Notes: generated from the letters alone by a model not told the origin. Shown: positions 31,544-40,860, counted from the stretch's first letter. The stretch: 64,000 bases of DNA from Saccharothrix saharensis (GCF_006716745.1 NZ_VFPP01000001.1:558001-622000), one strand, 5' to 3'. Program-made: numbers and translations.

Positions 31544-32646
31544 GCCGTTGCCGCGGCCAGCAGTCGGCCGGTGAACTCATCGATACCGGTGACGATCTCC
31601 TCGTCCGGCAGGTGGGGCAGCACGCCGGTAACGGAGGCGCCTGCGACGGTGTGCAGGCCGGTGCTGCCGTAGAAGGTGCGCAGCTGGGTGAAGTGGTGGG
31701 CGAGTCGTTCGGTGGAGGCGGCCATGAGGTCGGTGTCAGTGACCGGCTTGAGGAAGGCGTTGGCGAGGTTCCAGGCGCCGGTGTCACGCACGACGCCGAG
31801 CAGGGTGTCCGGCATGGTGCGGGCGGCGGTGGAGTTCTGCTTGCCGCCGGGCACGGCGTTGACGAACGCGTGCAGCCACGCCCGCACACCACGCGCGGCC
31901 AGCTCGGCGTCGTCGCCGAGGTTGTGGGCGAGTTGGGCGAGGTCGACGTTGGCGTAGCGGTAGTAGCAGGCGGAGTTGAAGTCGACGGTGCCGATCATGT
32001 CCGCGCCGGAGTCCTCGGTGGCCTTGAGGTCGTCGACCGCGGTGTAGAAGTCGAACTCGTTGACCACCGCGTGGGTGGACAGCGCGTGGGCGACCTGGGA
32101 GGCGGCGTCGACGTTGAAGTCCTTGTTGTCGGCGATCATCCGCCCGAACAGCGCCACGTCGACCGCGCGGCTGCCGTCGAGGATGCGCTTGGCCTCCGCG
32201 GAGGTGGCCTTGTCCGGCTTGGCTTTCGTGCCCTTCTTCTCGATCTTGGCCAGCGTGTCCCAGTTCGCCAGGCAGTACTCGGCCAGGTGCTCGATCGAGG
32301 ACCGGCCGACGAACAGCAGGTACTGGGTCAGCCCTTTGTTGACGTCGACGCCGAACCCGAGGTGGCCCAGCGCAGCCATCACGATCTCCCGCGACTCCTT
32401 CTCCTCACGGCCTCGTGCCACGAGCAGCTCGGTGGTGCTGTCGACCAGACGCTTGGTCCGCACTCCGGTCTCACCGGCGTCCAGGCCGTGGTAGTTGAAC
32501 AGCAGCCGCGCGGCGCGCTTGAGCGACTGGCTCGAGATCCTGGCGCGGGTGTGTCCGCCGAAGGTCGCCGTCTTGGGCTGGCCGACGTCGTCGCGGTTGA
32601 GGTTGCTGACCGGGAAGGACTGCAGCAGGTGCAGTTCGAGGATCAC
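31540..32646 (-). CDS. cas7e: Cascade backbone subunit Cas7e (CasC/Cse4)
   Basis: 368 residues. Typical opening ELHLLQSFPVSNLNRDDVGQ PK then KTATFGGHTRARISSQSLKR, and later DKATSAEAKRIL and ALFGRMIADNKDFNVDAASQ. Forms the helical crRNA-binding backbone. Overlaps cse2 (ATGA) and cas5e (ATGA). Length and motifs are normal, and no damage is visible. Confidence 0.96.
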   Translation of the reverse strand: MILELHLLQSFPVSNLNRDDVGQPKTATFGGHTRARISSQSLKRAARLLFNYHGLDAGETGVRTKRLVDSTTELLVARGREEKESREIVMAALGHLGFGVDVNKGLTQYLLFVGRSSIEHLAEYCLANWDTLAKIEKKGTKAKPDKATSAEAKRILDGSRAVDVALFGRMIADNKDFNVDAASQVAHALSTHAVVNEFDFYTAVDDLKATEDSGADMIGTVDFNSACYYRYANVDLAQLAHNLGDDAELAARGVRAWLHAFVNAVPGGKQNSTAARTMPDTLLGVVRDTGAWNLANAFLKPVTDTDLMAASTERLAHHFTQLRTFYGSTGLHTVAGASVTGVLPHLPDEEIVTGIDEFTGRLLAAATA

Positions 32647-33257
32647 GATGCGTCTCCGGGTTCGGGTTCTTCGTCGTCGTTGTCGGCGACCGCCTCGGTC
32701 GACCGGCCGTTCCTGGCCGGGACGTGGTAGTCGCGAGCCCAGTTCAGGCGGATCTGGTGGGCGTGGTCGCCGCGGTAGTTCTCGCCGAGCAGCACCACCA
32801 GGTCGTCGAGCAGCTGGTGGTGGTCGATGGGGATGCCGTGGGACGCGAGTAGGCGGACGGTCTGGCGCAGGTGGTGTGACAGGGCGTCGCGGTCGCGTGC
32901 CAGTAGCTGGGTAAAGCGGCGGTCGGCGGCGGTGCCGGTCTTGGCCTTCAGCTCGCCCATCGAGGCGCCGAAGGTGCGGCGGCCCTTCCTGCTGCGCGGT
33001 GGCTGAGGGTTGAGTGCGAACAGCCCTGCCACCAGCAGCCAGGTGTCCTGCTCGGCCTGCGGCGGGTCGTAGGGGAAGACGTACTCGAACGCCTCGGTCT
33101 GCTGCCGGGTGCCGGAGAACATCCGGCGCATCCGTGCCAGAGCCTGACGGCAGTCGCCCGCGTACTTGGGATTCTTCGATCGGGTGCCGCGTTCGCGGGC
33201 GTAGAGGTTGTCGACGAACGCTTGCCGGCGGTCGCGAACGGTCATCGGCTCGGTCAT
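32643..33257 (-). CDS. cse2: Cascade small subunit Cse2 (Cas11e, CasB)
   Basis: 204 residues from ATG 33257, which overlaps the cse1 stop. All-helical protein with RKGRRTFGASMGELKAK and LLARDRDALSHHLRQTVRLL, which match CasB proteins. It contacts the displaced strand and stabilises the R-loop. The tail is acidic (DNDDEEPEPGDAS). An in-frame extension upstream lies within cse1 and is not needed. Confidence 0.93.
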   Translation of the reverse strand: MTEPMTVRDRRQAFVDNLYARERGTRSKNPKYAGDCRQALARMRRMFSGTRQQTEAFEYVFPYDPPQAEQDTWLLVAGLFALNPQPPRSRKGRRTFGASMGELKAKTGTAADRRFTQLLARDRDALSHHLRQTVRLLASHGIPIDHHQLLDDLVVLLGENYRGDHAHQIRLNWARDYHVPARNGRSTEAVADNDDEEPEPGDAS

Positions 33258-34852
33258 TCCTCCTCCCGGGGGATGTAGTTGCGCACCTCGTGGTCGAAGG
33301 TGCGGATCAGCGTGGTGAGGCGGGTGAGGAACCGGTCGAGGTACTTGGCCATCAGCAGCAGGTCGGCCGCCTCGGCCTGGGCACCACCGGTCCACCGCTG
33401 CGCGGCGTGTTGCGCGGTGCGGCGCACGTGCCTCGACCATGCCGTGACCGCCGCGGTGGAGGCAGTGCCTTCGGGCCATGCCGTCGCCAGGTCGGTGAGC
33501 AGGGTGGCGAAGGGCGCGGTCAGCTTGGGCCAGTAGTCCAGATCGAGGGTGCTTGACGGCTTTGCGCGTTTGTCTTTGCGGTAGTCGCGTTCCATGTGCC
33601 GCAGCGCGGCCCCGGCGTTGTCGGCCAGGCTGATGGCCGTGCCGATCAACGCGCCCAACACCTCGTCGTCGGCCCTCAGCAACGCCACCGGCGCCGGCAC
33701 GTGATCTTCCAGGTAGGTCTCGACGACCGAGTTGTTGTCGTCCAATTGTTGCCCGTACACCCGTAGTGTGTAGACCGCGTCAGCCGGGATGTAGCCGTGC
33801 ACGACACGGTCCGGGATCGCGTGCAGCGTTCTGGGCCGCAGGCGGGACTTGTTCTCCTCGCGCCGGTCGGTGAGCAGCAGCTCCACGCTGTGCCGCCACA
33901 CGCCGCGCACCGGGTGCAGGCGCACCGGCAGCAGCGGCTTGTCCTTCATCGGTTTGCCGTTGGTCCCGACCGGTTTGCGGAACGCCGCCATCTTCTCCTC
34001 ATCGGCCGATGACCCGTCGTACCGGTCCCCCGGCGTCACGACCACCCCGTCCACCACCTGCCGGTCGTCGACCTGACGGTGGAACAGAAGGATCCGCCGT
34101 GACTGCCAGGTCAGCAGATCCGTCCAGCCTCGCGAGACCTGCGAGGTCTCCGGCTCGCCGCCCGGTGGCTCCGGCTGTTCCCACACGGGGTGGTCGTCCG
34201 GCCACGTGCCGTCCGGGCGCTCCAGTTCCGGATCGTAGCGAAGGGCGTTGAGCAGCAGGGTTTCCTTCAGCGTCGCGCCTTCGACCAGCACCACCCCCAT
34301 CGTGTTGCAGGGGGCTTTCTGCGACGACTTGTCCTTGTTGAACGGTGTCTTCATCCCACCGGGGTCGAACGCCTGCGCGGTGACCAACCAGCGGGCCGCC
34401 TCCGCGGGCGTCATCGTCACCCGGTCCGACGCCGTCGTGTGGTCGAACAACGTGACCTTGTTGCCCACCGCCCGGTGTGGCACCAGCTTGAACGGGGTGC
34501 TCGGCGTCAGCTTCGCCAACGCCGGGCACTGGAAGAACGGGCGCACCGGATCGAACAGGTCGAACCTCGACTCCTTGCCCGTCAGGTACTTCCGCAGGCG
34601 GGTGCGGGGCAGCTCCGGGTCGCGCCACAACAGGCCCCAGTCCCGCTCCGTTTCCGGCCCATAGGCACGGTGCAGCAGAGCCAACACCACACGGTGCAGA
34701 GCCGCAGTCATCGGCGGCGTGTCACCGGTGATCCGCCGCAGGTCATGAGCACGAAGAAGAACGTCCTCCAGACCGACCTCATCGGCGTAGCCATCCATGT
34801 CCAGCACGGGAATCCAACGTTCGCTGAGCAGATCGAACCGAGCGCCGGTCAC
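33254..34852 (-). CDS. cse1: Cascade large subunit Cse1 (Cas8e, CasA)
   Basis: 532 residues. Starts with FDLLSERWIPVLDMDGYADE, the conserved CasA opening, followed by SRFDLFDPVRPFFQCPALAK, AARWLVTAQAFDPGGMKTPF and a helical C-terminal bundle. This subunit recognises the PAM and recruits Cas3. Its start overlaps the stop of the small Cas3-CTD gene (34849-34852). Complete. Confidence 0.95.
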   Translation of the reverse strand: MTGARFDLLSERWIPVLDMDGYADEVGLEDVLLRAHDLRRITGDTPPMTAALHRVVLALLHRAYGPETERDWGLLWRDPELPRTRLRKYLTGKESRFDLFDPVRPFFQCPALAKLTPSTPFKLVPHRAVGNKVTLFDHTTASDRVTMTPAEAARWLVTAQAFDPGGMKTPFNKDKSSQKAPCNTMGVVLVEGATLKETLLLNALRYDPELERPDGTWPDDHPVWEQPEPPGGEPETSQVSRGWTDLLTWQSRRILLFHRQVDDRQVVDGVVVTPGDRYDGSSADEEKMAAFRKPVGTNGKPMKDKPLLPVRLHPVRGVWRHSVELLLTDRREENKSRLRPRTLHAIPDRVVHGYIPADAVYTLRVYGQQLDDNNSVVETYLEDHVPAPVALLRADDEVLGALIGTAISLADNAGAALRHMERDYRKDKRAKPSSTLDLDYWPKLTAPFATLLTDLATAWPEGTASTAAVTAWSRHVRRTAQHAAQRWTGGAQAEAADLLLMAKYLDRFLTRLTTLIRTFDHEVRNYIPREEE

Positions 34853-35211
34853 AGGTCATCATCGGTGTACACACCGAGCTCCTCGTCGTAGTGCAACACC
34901 CGATCCCCCACTACGCATCGTCCGTTCTCGAACACCAGCGCCCGGTGGTGCAGCAACCACGGCTGCGCCGCGAACGCCGCCGGCACCGCGGCCGCCTGCA
35001 GTGCGTGCACCACCGCCTCGGGGACGCCGTCGGGCGCCGACAACACCGTGGCATCGTCGAGCACCTGCGCCGTCACCGCCGTTGACAGTCGATCATCGGC
35101 CAGGTCGAGCGGCTCGTTACCCGACACCGTGGTCACCGCACCGGAGGACGGATCGCGTTTCAGCAAGGCGACGGACACCGCCATGGTCAACGGCTCGGGA
35201 TGCTCAGCCAC
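34849..35211 (-). CDS. Cas3 C-terminal domain as a separate reading frame
   Basis: 120 residues from GTG 35211, overlapping the cas3 stop by eight bases in another frame. It does not look like a distinct Cas protein: LHHRALVFENGRCVVGDRVL then HYDEELGVY matches the extreme C-terminus of actinobacterial Cas3 proteins (HRAVVF-x-GRC-x-GG-x-LDPELGL pattern), and MAVSVALLKRD fits the start of that domain. Removing one G from the GGGGG run at about 35220 would fuse it to the helicase frame with the linker SGAGGVAEHPEPL. Hence it is a natural split, a frameshift mutation, a programmed frameshift, or a homopolymer sequencing error. Confidence 0.8.
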   Translation of the reverse strand: MAEHPEPLTMAVSVALLKRDPSSGAVTTVSGNEPLDLADDRLSTAVTAQVLDDATVLSAPDGVPEAVVHALQAAAVPAAFAAQPWLLHHRALVFENGRCVVGDRVLHYDEELGVYTDDDL

Positions 35212-37582
35212 GCCGCCTGCCCCCGCTCCGAAGGTTCGTCACGTACTTGGGGATGTCGGTCATCTCGTTCAACCGCTCCAACGCCATCGGCATGGGCACG
35301 TACCACTCACGGGCCTGAGCCCGCTCCCTGTCGACCGCCCGGCGATAGGTCTGCGCCCACGCCCGCCACGACGCCTCCCACCCGGCCGGACATTCGACCG
35401 CGTCCTCCGGTCCGTAGACCGCGTCGATCAAACCGGACACGTCGTCCGGGCAAGTGATCATCGACCGCTCACGCAGCAACGCCCACGTCCTGGCCAGTAG
35501 GTGGAAGCGGTACACGCCGTGCAGACCCTTCGGGAACTTCGGCCCCTCCGGTGTGTCGGTCACACCGGTGATGCCCAGCACCAGCTCCCCGCGGTCATCG
35601 CGCCGGTGTCGATGGACACGGCCGGCGCGTTGGATCAACAGATCGACCGGTGCCAGATCGGTCAGCATCGCGTCGAAATCCAGGTCCAGGCTCTGCTCCA
35701 ACACCTGCGTACCGATCACGATTGCGTGCCGCCGCCTGCCGTCACGGCCGAACCACGACCGCAGATCCGCCTCTTTACGACGGCGTACCGCGTTGGTCAT
35801 GTCCCCGTGCAGCAGGACGACCTCCGGCCGTCGGTCCGGGGGCAGGTGCTCGACCTTGTCGCGCACCGCCTCGTAGGTGGCCTTGGCCCGCGGTCTCATG
35901 TTGTGCACTGCGGCCACGGCACGCCCACCCTCAGCGTGCTTGATCAACCAGTCGGCGACCTCATCGTCAGCTATGCCCTTGTCCAGTACCACCCGCCGGT
36001 CGGCGTTCAGCTCCTCCGACACACCGACCCCCACCACCCTGGCCGGTTCACGGCCGGCGATCGTGACCCGCGGGTAGGAAGCGCTGCCGTCCTCGGCAGG
36101 AACCGCCGAGGGCGCCACACCGAGCAACCCGGACTGCCACGCCACGACCAACTCACGACGACGATGCGACGGCAAGGTGGCCGACATCAGCACGACGGAC
36201 GCGCCCAACCGCCCCAGCCACATCAGCAGCCGATCCAGCAGCTTCGACATCTGCGTGTCGTAGGCGTGCACCTCGTCGAACACCACGACCTTGCTCGACA
36301 ACGCCGTCAACCGCACGAACAAGTGCCCCGACCGCACCACCGACTTCAAGGCCTGATCCAAGGTGCCCACCCCCAGAGGTGCCACCAGGCTCTTCTTGCG
36401 GGTGAACCACTCCCCCGCCGCCACATCCGAATCCTCACCGTGATCCCGACCGACGTCGGACGGCTCGACCGCACGTTCCTCCAAGAACTCCCTCGCCTCG
36501 GAGTGGATCAACCGCACCGCCGTCGAATCACCCAAACGCTCCAACAACTCCTCGACCTCACCGAGGAACTGATGACTCGTCGCCTTCGTCGGCATCGCGA
36601 CGTAAACCCCGCTCAACTCCAAATCCCGCACGAGCGTGGCAGCCACCTGCAGCGCCAGATTCGTCTTACCCTCACCCGTCGGCGCCTCGACCACCAGCAT
36701 CGTCGACCCGTCCCGGCCAGCCGTCAGCGACTCCGCCGCCCGCTGCACCGGCCTGACCTTGTCGTGGTGCGGGAACAGCACGCCGAACGACGTATCGACA
36801 GGAGCGACCCAAGCCCGCAACCCGGCCGTCCGCACGGCCTCACGGGCATGCTCCCGTGCCTGCTCCACATAGTCGCTCAGATCGAACCCACCCTGCGGCG
36901 AGGTGTAGTTCGACGTGTCCGACGCGATCCAGTCACTCACCGACGTCAACGCCGCCAACGACACTGCCACCTCGACACCAACCCGCACCCCACCCCAAGG
37001 CAACGACCCCGGCTCAGCCAAACCCAGCGCCCGCGCCACCTCCACCACCATCTCGTCACGCCACCCGGCCCACCGCCGACCGCCGTGATCGTTGACCTCA
37101 CGCCTCGCCTGCTCGACCTGATCGACAGCCGGGAAGTAACCGTGATGACCACCCAACGCCGCCGCGACCGTCACCGCCCCCGGCGTCTCCATCCCCCACC
37201 GCCGCAACATCCCCCGCACGTGCAACGCCGTCACCGTCCCGTGCGGCGTGTCCACCTTCCCCACCCCCTTCGGCCGCTCCACATACAACACATCCACCGC
37301 CGCCACCGGCAGCCGCTCCACAGCCACATCGGCACGAAGAGCCTGGAACCCCGGCGCGTACTTCCCCAGGTCATGCAGACCGCACAGCAACGCGATCCAG
37401 CCGTCAGGGTCGCCAGTGGCGGAGAACGCGGCTCGCAACTCCCTCACGCACCCAGGCCCCAACAGGACCGGCATCAACAGCTCTGCGACCGCAGCCGTGT
37501 CGACGATGTGACAGACCAACGGATGAGGCAACCGTGTCCCGGACGCCTTCCCCCAGGCACCCCACACGGGAGGTGACCCCAC
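35204..37582 (-). CDS. cas3: CRISPR-associated nuclease-helicase Cas3 (lacking its C-terminal domain)
   Basis: 792 residues from GTG 37582. HD nuclease motifs: LPHPLVCHIVDTAAV (His20, His25), LHDLGKYAPGF (His70-Asp71, Lys74), GGHHGYF (146-147) and SDWI (216). Helicase: Walker A EAPTGEGKT at 299-307, VVVFDEVHAYD around 436, SATLPSHRRRE, and LIQRAGRVHRHRR. It unwinds and degrades target DNA after Cascade recruitment. The frame ends at NLRSGGRRRG just after the helicase, and the expected C-terminal domain is in the next frame. First gene of the minus-strand interference operon; the promoter should be in 37583-37700. Confidence 0.95.
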   Translation of the reverse strand: MGSPPVWGAWGKASGTRLPHPLVCHIVDTAAVAELLMPVLLGPGCVRELRAAFSATGDPDGWIALLCGLHDLGKYAPGFQALRADVAVERLPVAAVDVLYVERPKGVGKVDTPHGTVTALHVRGMLRRWGMETPGAVTVAAALGGHHGYFPAVDQVEQARREVNDHGGRRWAGWRDEMVVEVARALGLAEPGSLPWGGVRVGVEVAVSLAALTSVSDWIASDTSNYTSPQGGFDLSDYVEQAREHAREAVRTAGLRAWVAPVDTSFGVLFPHHDKVRPVQRAAESLTAGRDGSTMLVVEAPTGEGKTNLALQVAATLVRDLELSGVYVAMPTKATSHQFLGEVEELLERLGDSTAVRLIHSEAREFLEERAVEPSDVGRDHGEDSDVAAGEWFTRKKSLVAPLGVGTLDQALKSVVRSGHLFVRLTALSSKVVVFDEVHAYDTQMSKLLDRLLMWLGRLGASVVLMSATLPSHRRRELVVAWQSGLLGVAPSAVPAEDGSASYPRVTIAGREPARVVGVGVSEELNADRRVVLDKGIADDEVADWLIKHAEGGRAVAAVHNMRPRAKATYEAVRDKVEHLPPDRRPEVVLLHGDMTNAVRRRKEADLRSWFGRDGRRRHAIVIGTQVLEQSLDLDFDAMLTDLAPVDLLIQRAGRVHRHRRDDRGELVLGITGVTDTPEGPKFPKGLHGVYRFHLLARTWALLRERSMITCPDDVSGLIDAVYGPEDAVECPAGWEASWRAWAQTYRRAVDRERAQAREWYVPMPMALERLNEMTDIPKYVTNLRSGGRRRG

Positions 37583-38030
37583 AACAACCCACCTTCAATT
37601 ACTTCTCGATTGCCCCCCCGACTCCCGAGGCTGGACATACAAGCAGATCGTGCACAGAAACGCCAATCCGGCATCCACCCGACTACATCCGCGTTCGAAG
37701 GTCACCCGAATGACGCAGTCCACTGAACTGCAGGCCAGTTGCAATGGCCGACAGTTCACCAACGCTGGCACATCCCGCAAAATTGCGGTTCCCGACGTTA
37801 GGCGATGGCACTCACGAGGACCCGGCTGCCGACATCCCGAGCACACACCAGGCGAGCCTGGTGTCGAGACACCAGAACAAGCGGACACCCACCCGTGGGA
37901 TCGACGTACTTGCCGACTCCACTGCCCAAGAGGGCGATGGGTCGGCATGGTCGAGTACAACCTGCACAGTGAGTTCTCTCCACCAATTGAGTGGGCCTAC
38001 GCCAGCTCGCTCACCGAGCACCGAAACGAT
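37583..38030. other. Upstream region of the cas operon
   Basis: No convincing gene. AT-richer than surroundings near 37600-37800, as expected for a promoter of cas3. The weakly biased plus-strand open frame here has no family resemblance. Confidence 0.4.
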
Positions 38031-38390
38031 GTGTCCCGCGCGAGCGAGATAGTCCGGATGCGATCGCCTGCCGGCACGCACCTGACGCAGGCGCTTACCA
38101 CGGGCCGCTTTACCTGCAGCGACATAGAGGACCATCCCATCTGCGTAGGGCACCGGTGTCGTATGGCGGCCGGTGACGTGGTCGCCTCTTTCCGACTCTA
38201 GAGCGAACCGCATACAGAACGAGGTCGGGGTTAGGTACAATCCCTACGAAGGGTTCTCCCCGCACAAGCGGAGATAGTCCCTTGGCGCGCTCGATGGTGG
38301 CGCAAGTTTCCCGCGCAAGCGGGGGTGGCCCATCCCGGCCGCGCGGGCTCGCCGGGCGGGCTTGGTTTCCCCACGCGAGTGGGGGTGGTG
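38031..38390 (+). CRISPR. Relic CRISPR array (about 4 decayed repeats)
   Basis: Diverged repeat copies at 38031-38055, 38253-38280, 38306-38331 and 38365-38390, each keeping the CCCCGC-type stem (for example GTTTCCCCACGCGAGTGGGG). Two of them end AGATAGTCC instead of GGTGGTCC. Spacing of the last three is about 53-60 bases. No leader precedes them. Looks like the trailer end of an array left by rearrangement. Confidence 0.7.
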
Positions 38391-38439
38391 TACCTGCCTG
38401 TAACCTCGTCCGTGCAGTTAGAGAGCGTATGAAGCCCAA

Positions 38440-38684
38440 TGCCTTGAAGCGCTCACGGGCACTACTACCGTCCGCCGTGGCATCGTCCAGGACGGCACAA
38501 TGACCGTACACTGCGTCCGCGACATCTAAACCCTGCTCCGCGAGGAGGACGGGCTCGTCGAGTACGGCCCCGAAGCATTCGACGATCCCGACTTCGAATC
38601 CCGCAACGTCGTCATGCTCTGGGACGACAACGGACGAGCCGTCGCCGGCGGCACCAACTACCACGACCAGGACGACGACCTGTC
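38440..38684 (+). pseudogene. cas1: cas1 (Cas1e) C-terminal relic
   Basis: Frame-1 reading: RRGIVQDGTMTVHCVRDI, TAA at 38527, then TLLREEDGLVEYGPEAFDD, VVMLWDDNGRAVAGGTNYHD. This fits the C-terminal end of Cas1e (VRDIQ-x-LL followed by an acidic linker and VxLWDxxxGxVPGGxNY); the stop stands where Gln is usual. Everything upstream, including the active-site Glu/His/Asp region, is missing. Position directly before cas2 supports the call. Not functional. Confidence 0.75.
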
Positions 38685-39140
38685 ACCGTCATCGTCGTCG
38701 CCGCCTGCCCTACCGGACTCCGCGGCGACCTCACCCGCTGGCTCCTCGAAATCTCCCCCGGCGTCCTCGTCGGCAAAGTCAGCAAACGCGTCCGCGACCT
38801 CATGTGGGCACGGGTCATCGACATGGTCCGCACTGGACGCGCCATCATGGTCCACCACGCCGACAACGAATAAGGACTCGACTTCAAGGTCCACCACCAC
38901 ACCTGGCACCCCGTCGACTACGACGGCGTCCAACTCATGCTCCGCCCCGCCGACCCGCAACCCGACGACACCACTCCCGCACCCGGCGGCAAAAACTGGA
39001 GCACAGCAGCCCGCCGACGCCGCTACGGCAACGCTGAACCTCAACCGGTACAGCGCGACCACCCTCGCCGACAGACAACCCGCCGAGACCCGCCAACCGC
39101 GACCCTCCGCCAGCTCCGAAGCGAGACACGGCCACTCTAA
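38685..39140 (+). pseudogene. cas2: cas2 (Cas2e) with lost start and internal stop
   Basis: Clear Cas2e sequence: TVIVVAACPTGLRGDLTRWL, LEISPGVLVGKVSKRVRDLM, WARVIDMVRTGRAIMVHHAD, then NE followed by TAA at 38871, and in the same frame GLDFKVHHHTWHPVDYDGVQ and the tail GKNWSTAARRRRYGN. Family members have Gln at the stop (NEQGL). The initiating Met codon before TVIVV is replaced by GTC with no ATG in frame upstream. With cas1 destroyed too, the adaptation module is dead. Confidence 0.92.
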
Positions 39141-39221
39141 GCTACTCGGCGGCCCGTGCGTTCCCCGAGCAAACCGATGCCAGAAACGACTCCGCCGCTG
39201 TAACGTGCCTGGTCAGGAAGT
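39141..39221 (+). promoter_or_regulatory. CRISPR leader of array 3
   Basis: Between the end of cas2 and the first repeat; ends GTGCCTGGTCAGGAAGT, like the other leaders, but its upstream half (ACCGATGCCAGAAACGACTC) is more diverged. cas2-leader-array is the ancestral I-E order. Confidence 0.65.
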
Positions 39222-40030
39222 GTCTTCCCCGCGCGAGCGGGGGTGGTCCCCAGTCGGCGGCTGCGCACAGGCCGATCTGGCGGTCTTCCCCGCGCGAGCG
39301 GGGGTGGTCCCGAATACGTCGTGTCCGCGCCGGGAACCAGACGGTCTTCCCCGCGCGAGCGGGGGTGGTCCGTCCATAAACGACGAGCCCAGGGCCCACG
39401 ATCCGTCTTCCCCGCGCGAGCGGGGGTGGTCCGGCGGACGCCGGGTCGTGTCCTTCGCCGTCGACGTCTTCCCCGCGCGAGCGGAGGTGGTCCGGCTGGC
39501 TGTGGGTCGTCGGCAAGGTCGTCACCGTCTTCCCCGCGCGAGCGGGGGTGGTCCATCCACGACCCGACAGCCGGCGTCTCCGTGCTCGTCTTCCCCGCGC
39601 GAGCGGGGGTGGTCCCAGGACCCGTACGCGCACCCGGCCGTGCCGGTGGTCTTCCCCGCGCGAGCGGGGGTGGTCCCAGGACCCGTACGCGCACCCGGCC
39701 GTGCCGGTGGTCTTCCCCGCGCGAGCGGGGGTGGTCCCAGGACCCGTACGCGCACCCGGCCGTGCCGGTGGTCTTCCCCGCGCGAGCGGGGGTGGTCCCC
39801 GCCTGACCTGCTCGGCCGGGTCCATCGCGGCGTCTTCCTCGCGTGAGCGGGGGTGGTCCCAGGAGGTCGACCTGGCGCACGGTCTCGTGCCGGTCTTCCC
39901 CGCGCGAGCGGGAATGGTCCTGAGGCTCGAAGCGCTGATTTACAAGCGGTTCAGTCTTCCTCGCGCGAGCGGGGGGTGGTCCGCCCGTGCTCGACGCCAT
40001 CGGGACGGGCAGCACGTCTTCCCCCGCTGA
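39222..40030 (+). CRISPR. Type I-E CRISPR array 3 (13 repeats plus a partial end)
   Basis: Repeats start at 39222 and every 61 bases to 39954, followed by a truncated copy at 40016. Spacers are 33 bases. The spacer beginning CAGGACCCGTACGCGCACCC occurs three times in succession (39616-39648, 39677-39709, 39738-39770), showing repeat-spacer unit duplication. The last three repeats have substitutions (CTCGCGTGAGC, GAATGG), as at a trailer end. Confidence 0.97.
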
Positions 40031-40108
40031 ATCAGCCGCAACGCCCAGGCCGCTCTCTGCGCTGCGCCGACGGAAGTCGGTGATGGACCAGGTCCTCGAC
40101 GGGTTGGG

Positions 40109-40860
40109 CTACAGCCCCTGAGCCTCCGGCAAGAGCTCTGCGAAGGTGGCTCTGACTTCCCGCGCGGTGTCGGCGAAGGTCTCCGGATCGGCGGCGGTGA
40201 GGTGCTGGTAGATGACCATACTCTCCGAGAGAGTGTTCAGGACTTCCGACATGTCGTCATGCATGTCGTATTTCGACGCGCTCAAGGCGTACAGGGCTTG
40301 AGCGAGGCGCGGCAGGTGGGCAGCCGGGTCCGCTCCGGCCAGGCGTCTGTGGATGTCGACGGCTTCCTCGACGGCGAACCGGGCCTGCAGTTCCCGGTTG
40401 CACTCGGAGAGCATCATGCTTCAGCGTCACGGACTCCTCCGCGGCGGCGAGGGCGTCGGCGAGTCGGTCGACCTGGAGCAGGTGGCTGCCGTAGTTGTTC
40501 AGTGCCGTGGCGAGTTCGAAGGTGTGGGCTGCGGGATTGACCTCTACAATCTTTCGGACGGCCAGCTTGTGCCGCACCACCGACGACGGCACCAGACGCA
40601 GAACGCGCCCCCGCCCGCTGAATCGGGCCGTCAGCAGCACCAACGCGACCGCTGCCTCGCTGCACAGCGGGTATACGCCCGTCAGGTTCACCACCACCGT
40701 GTCCGCTCCGACAGCAGCAATCGAGCGAAGCCACTGCTCAGAGGCAGCATTCTCGAGTAGGTCACCGCACCGGCCACCCACAGCACCACGGCGTCGTCGG
40801 CGAGCTCGCCCAGTTCGATCGACCAGCGGCGCACACAGCGAACGGGAGGGCGATGACCCC
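40109..40860 (-). pseudogene. Broken STAS-like/TPR gene
   Basis: Upstream part: NAASEQWLRSIAAVGADTVV, VNLTGVYPLCSEAAVALVLL looks like a STAS (anti-sigma-factor antagonist-like) fold. It runs into TPR-like sequence FELATALNNYGSHLLQVDRL, ADALAAAEESVTLKHDA; the frame then shifts near 40420 to NRELQARFAVEEAVDIHRRL and LPRLAQALYALSASKYDMHD, ending EAQGL at 40109. The TPR part resembles C-termini of actinobacterial NLR-type proteins. Probably two remnants fused by deletion; the region lies between two CRISPR arrays. No start signal was found. Confidence 0.5.

Noticed and set aside
34849-35211. A novel small Cas protein between cas3 and cse1
   Set aside because: Its C-terminal half matches the end of Cas3, and one base change joins it to cas3, so a new subunit is not the simplest reading.
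35501-37576. 691-codon plus-strand open frame
   Set aside because: Exactly antisense to cas3 helicase motifs; no start signal.
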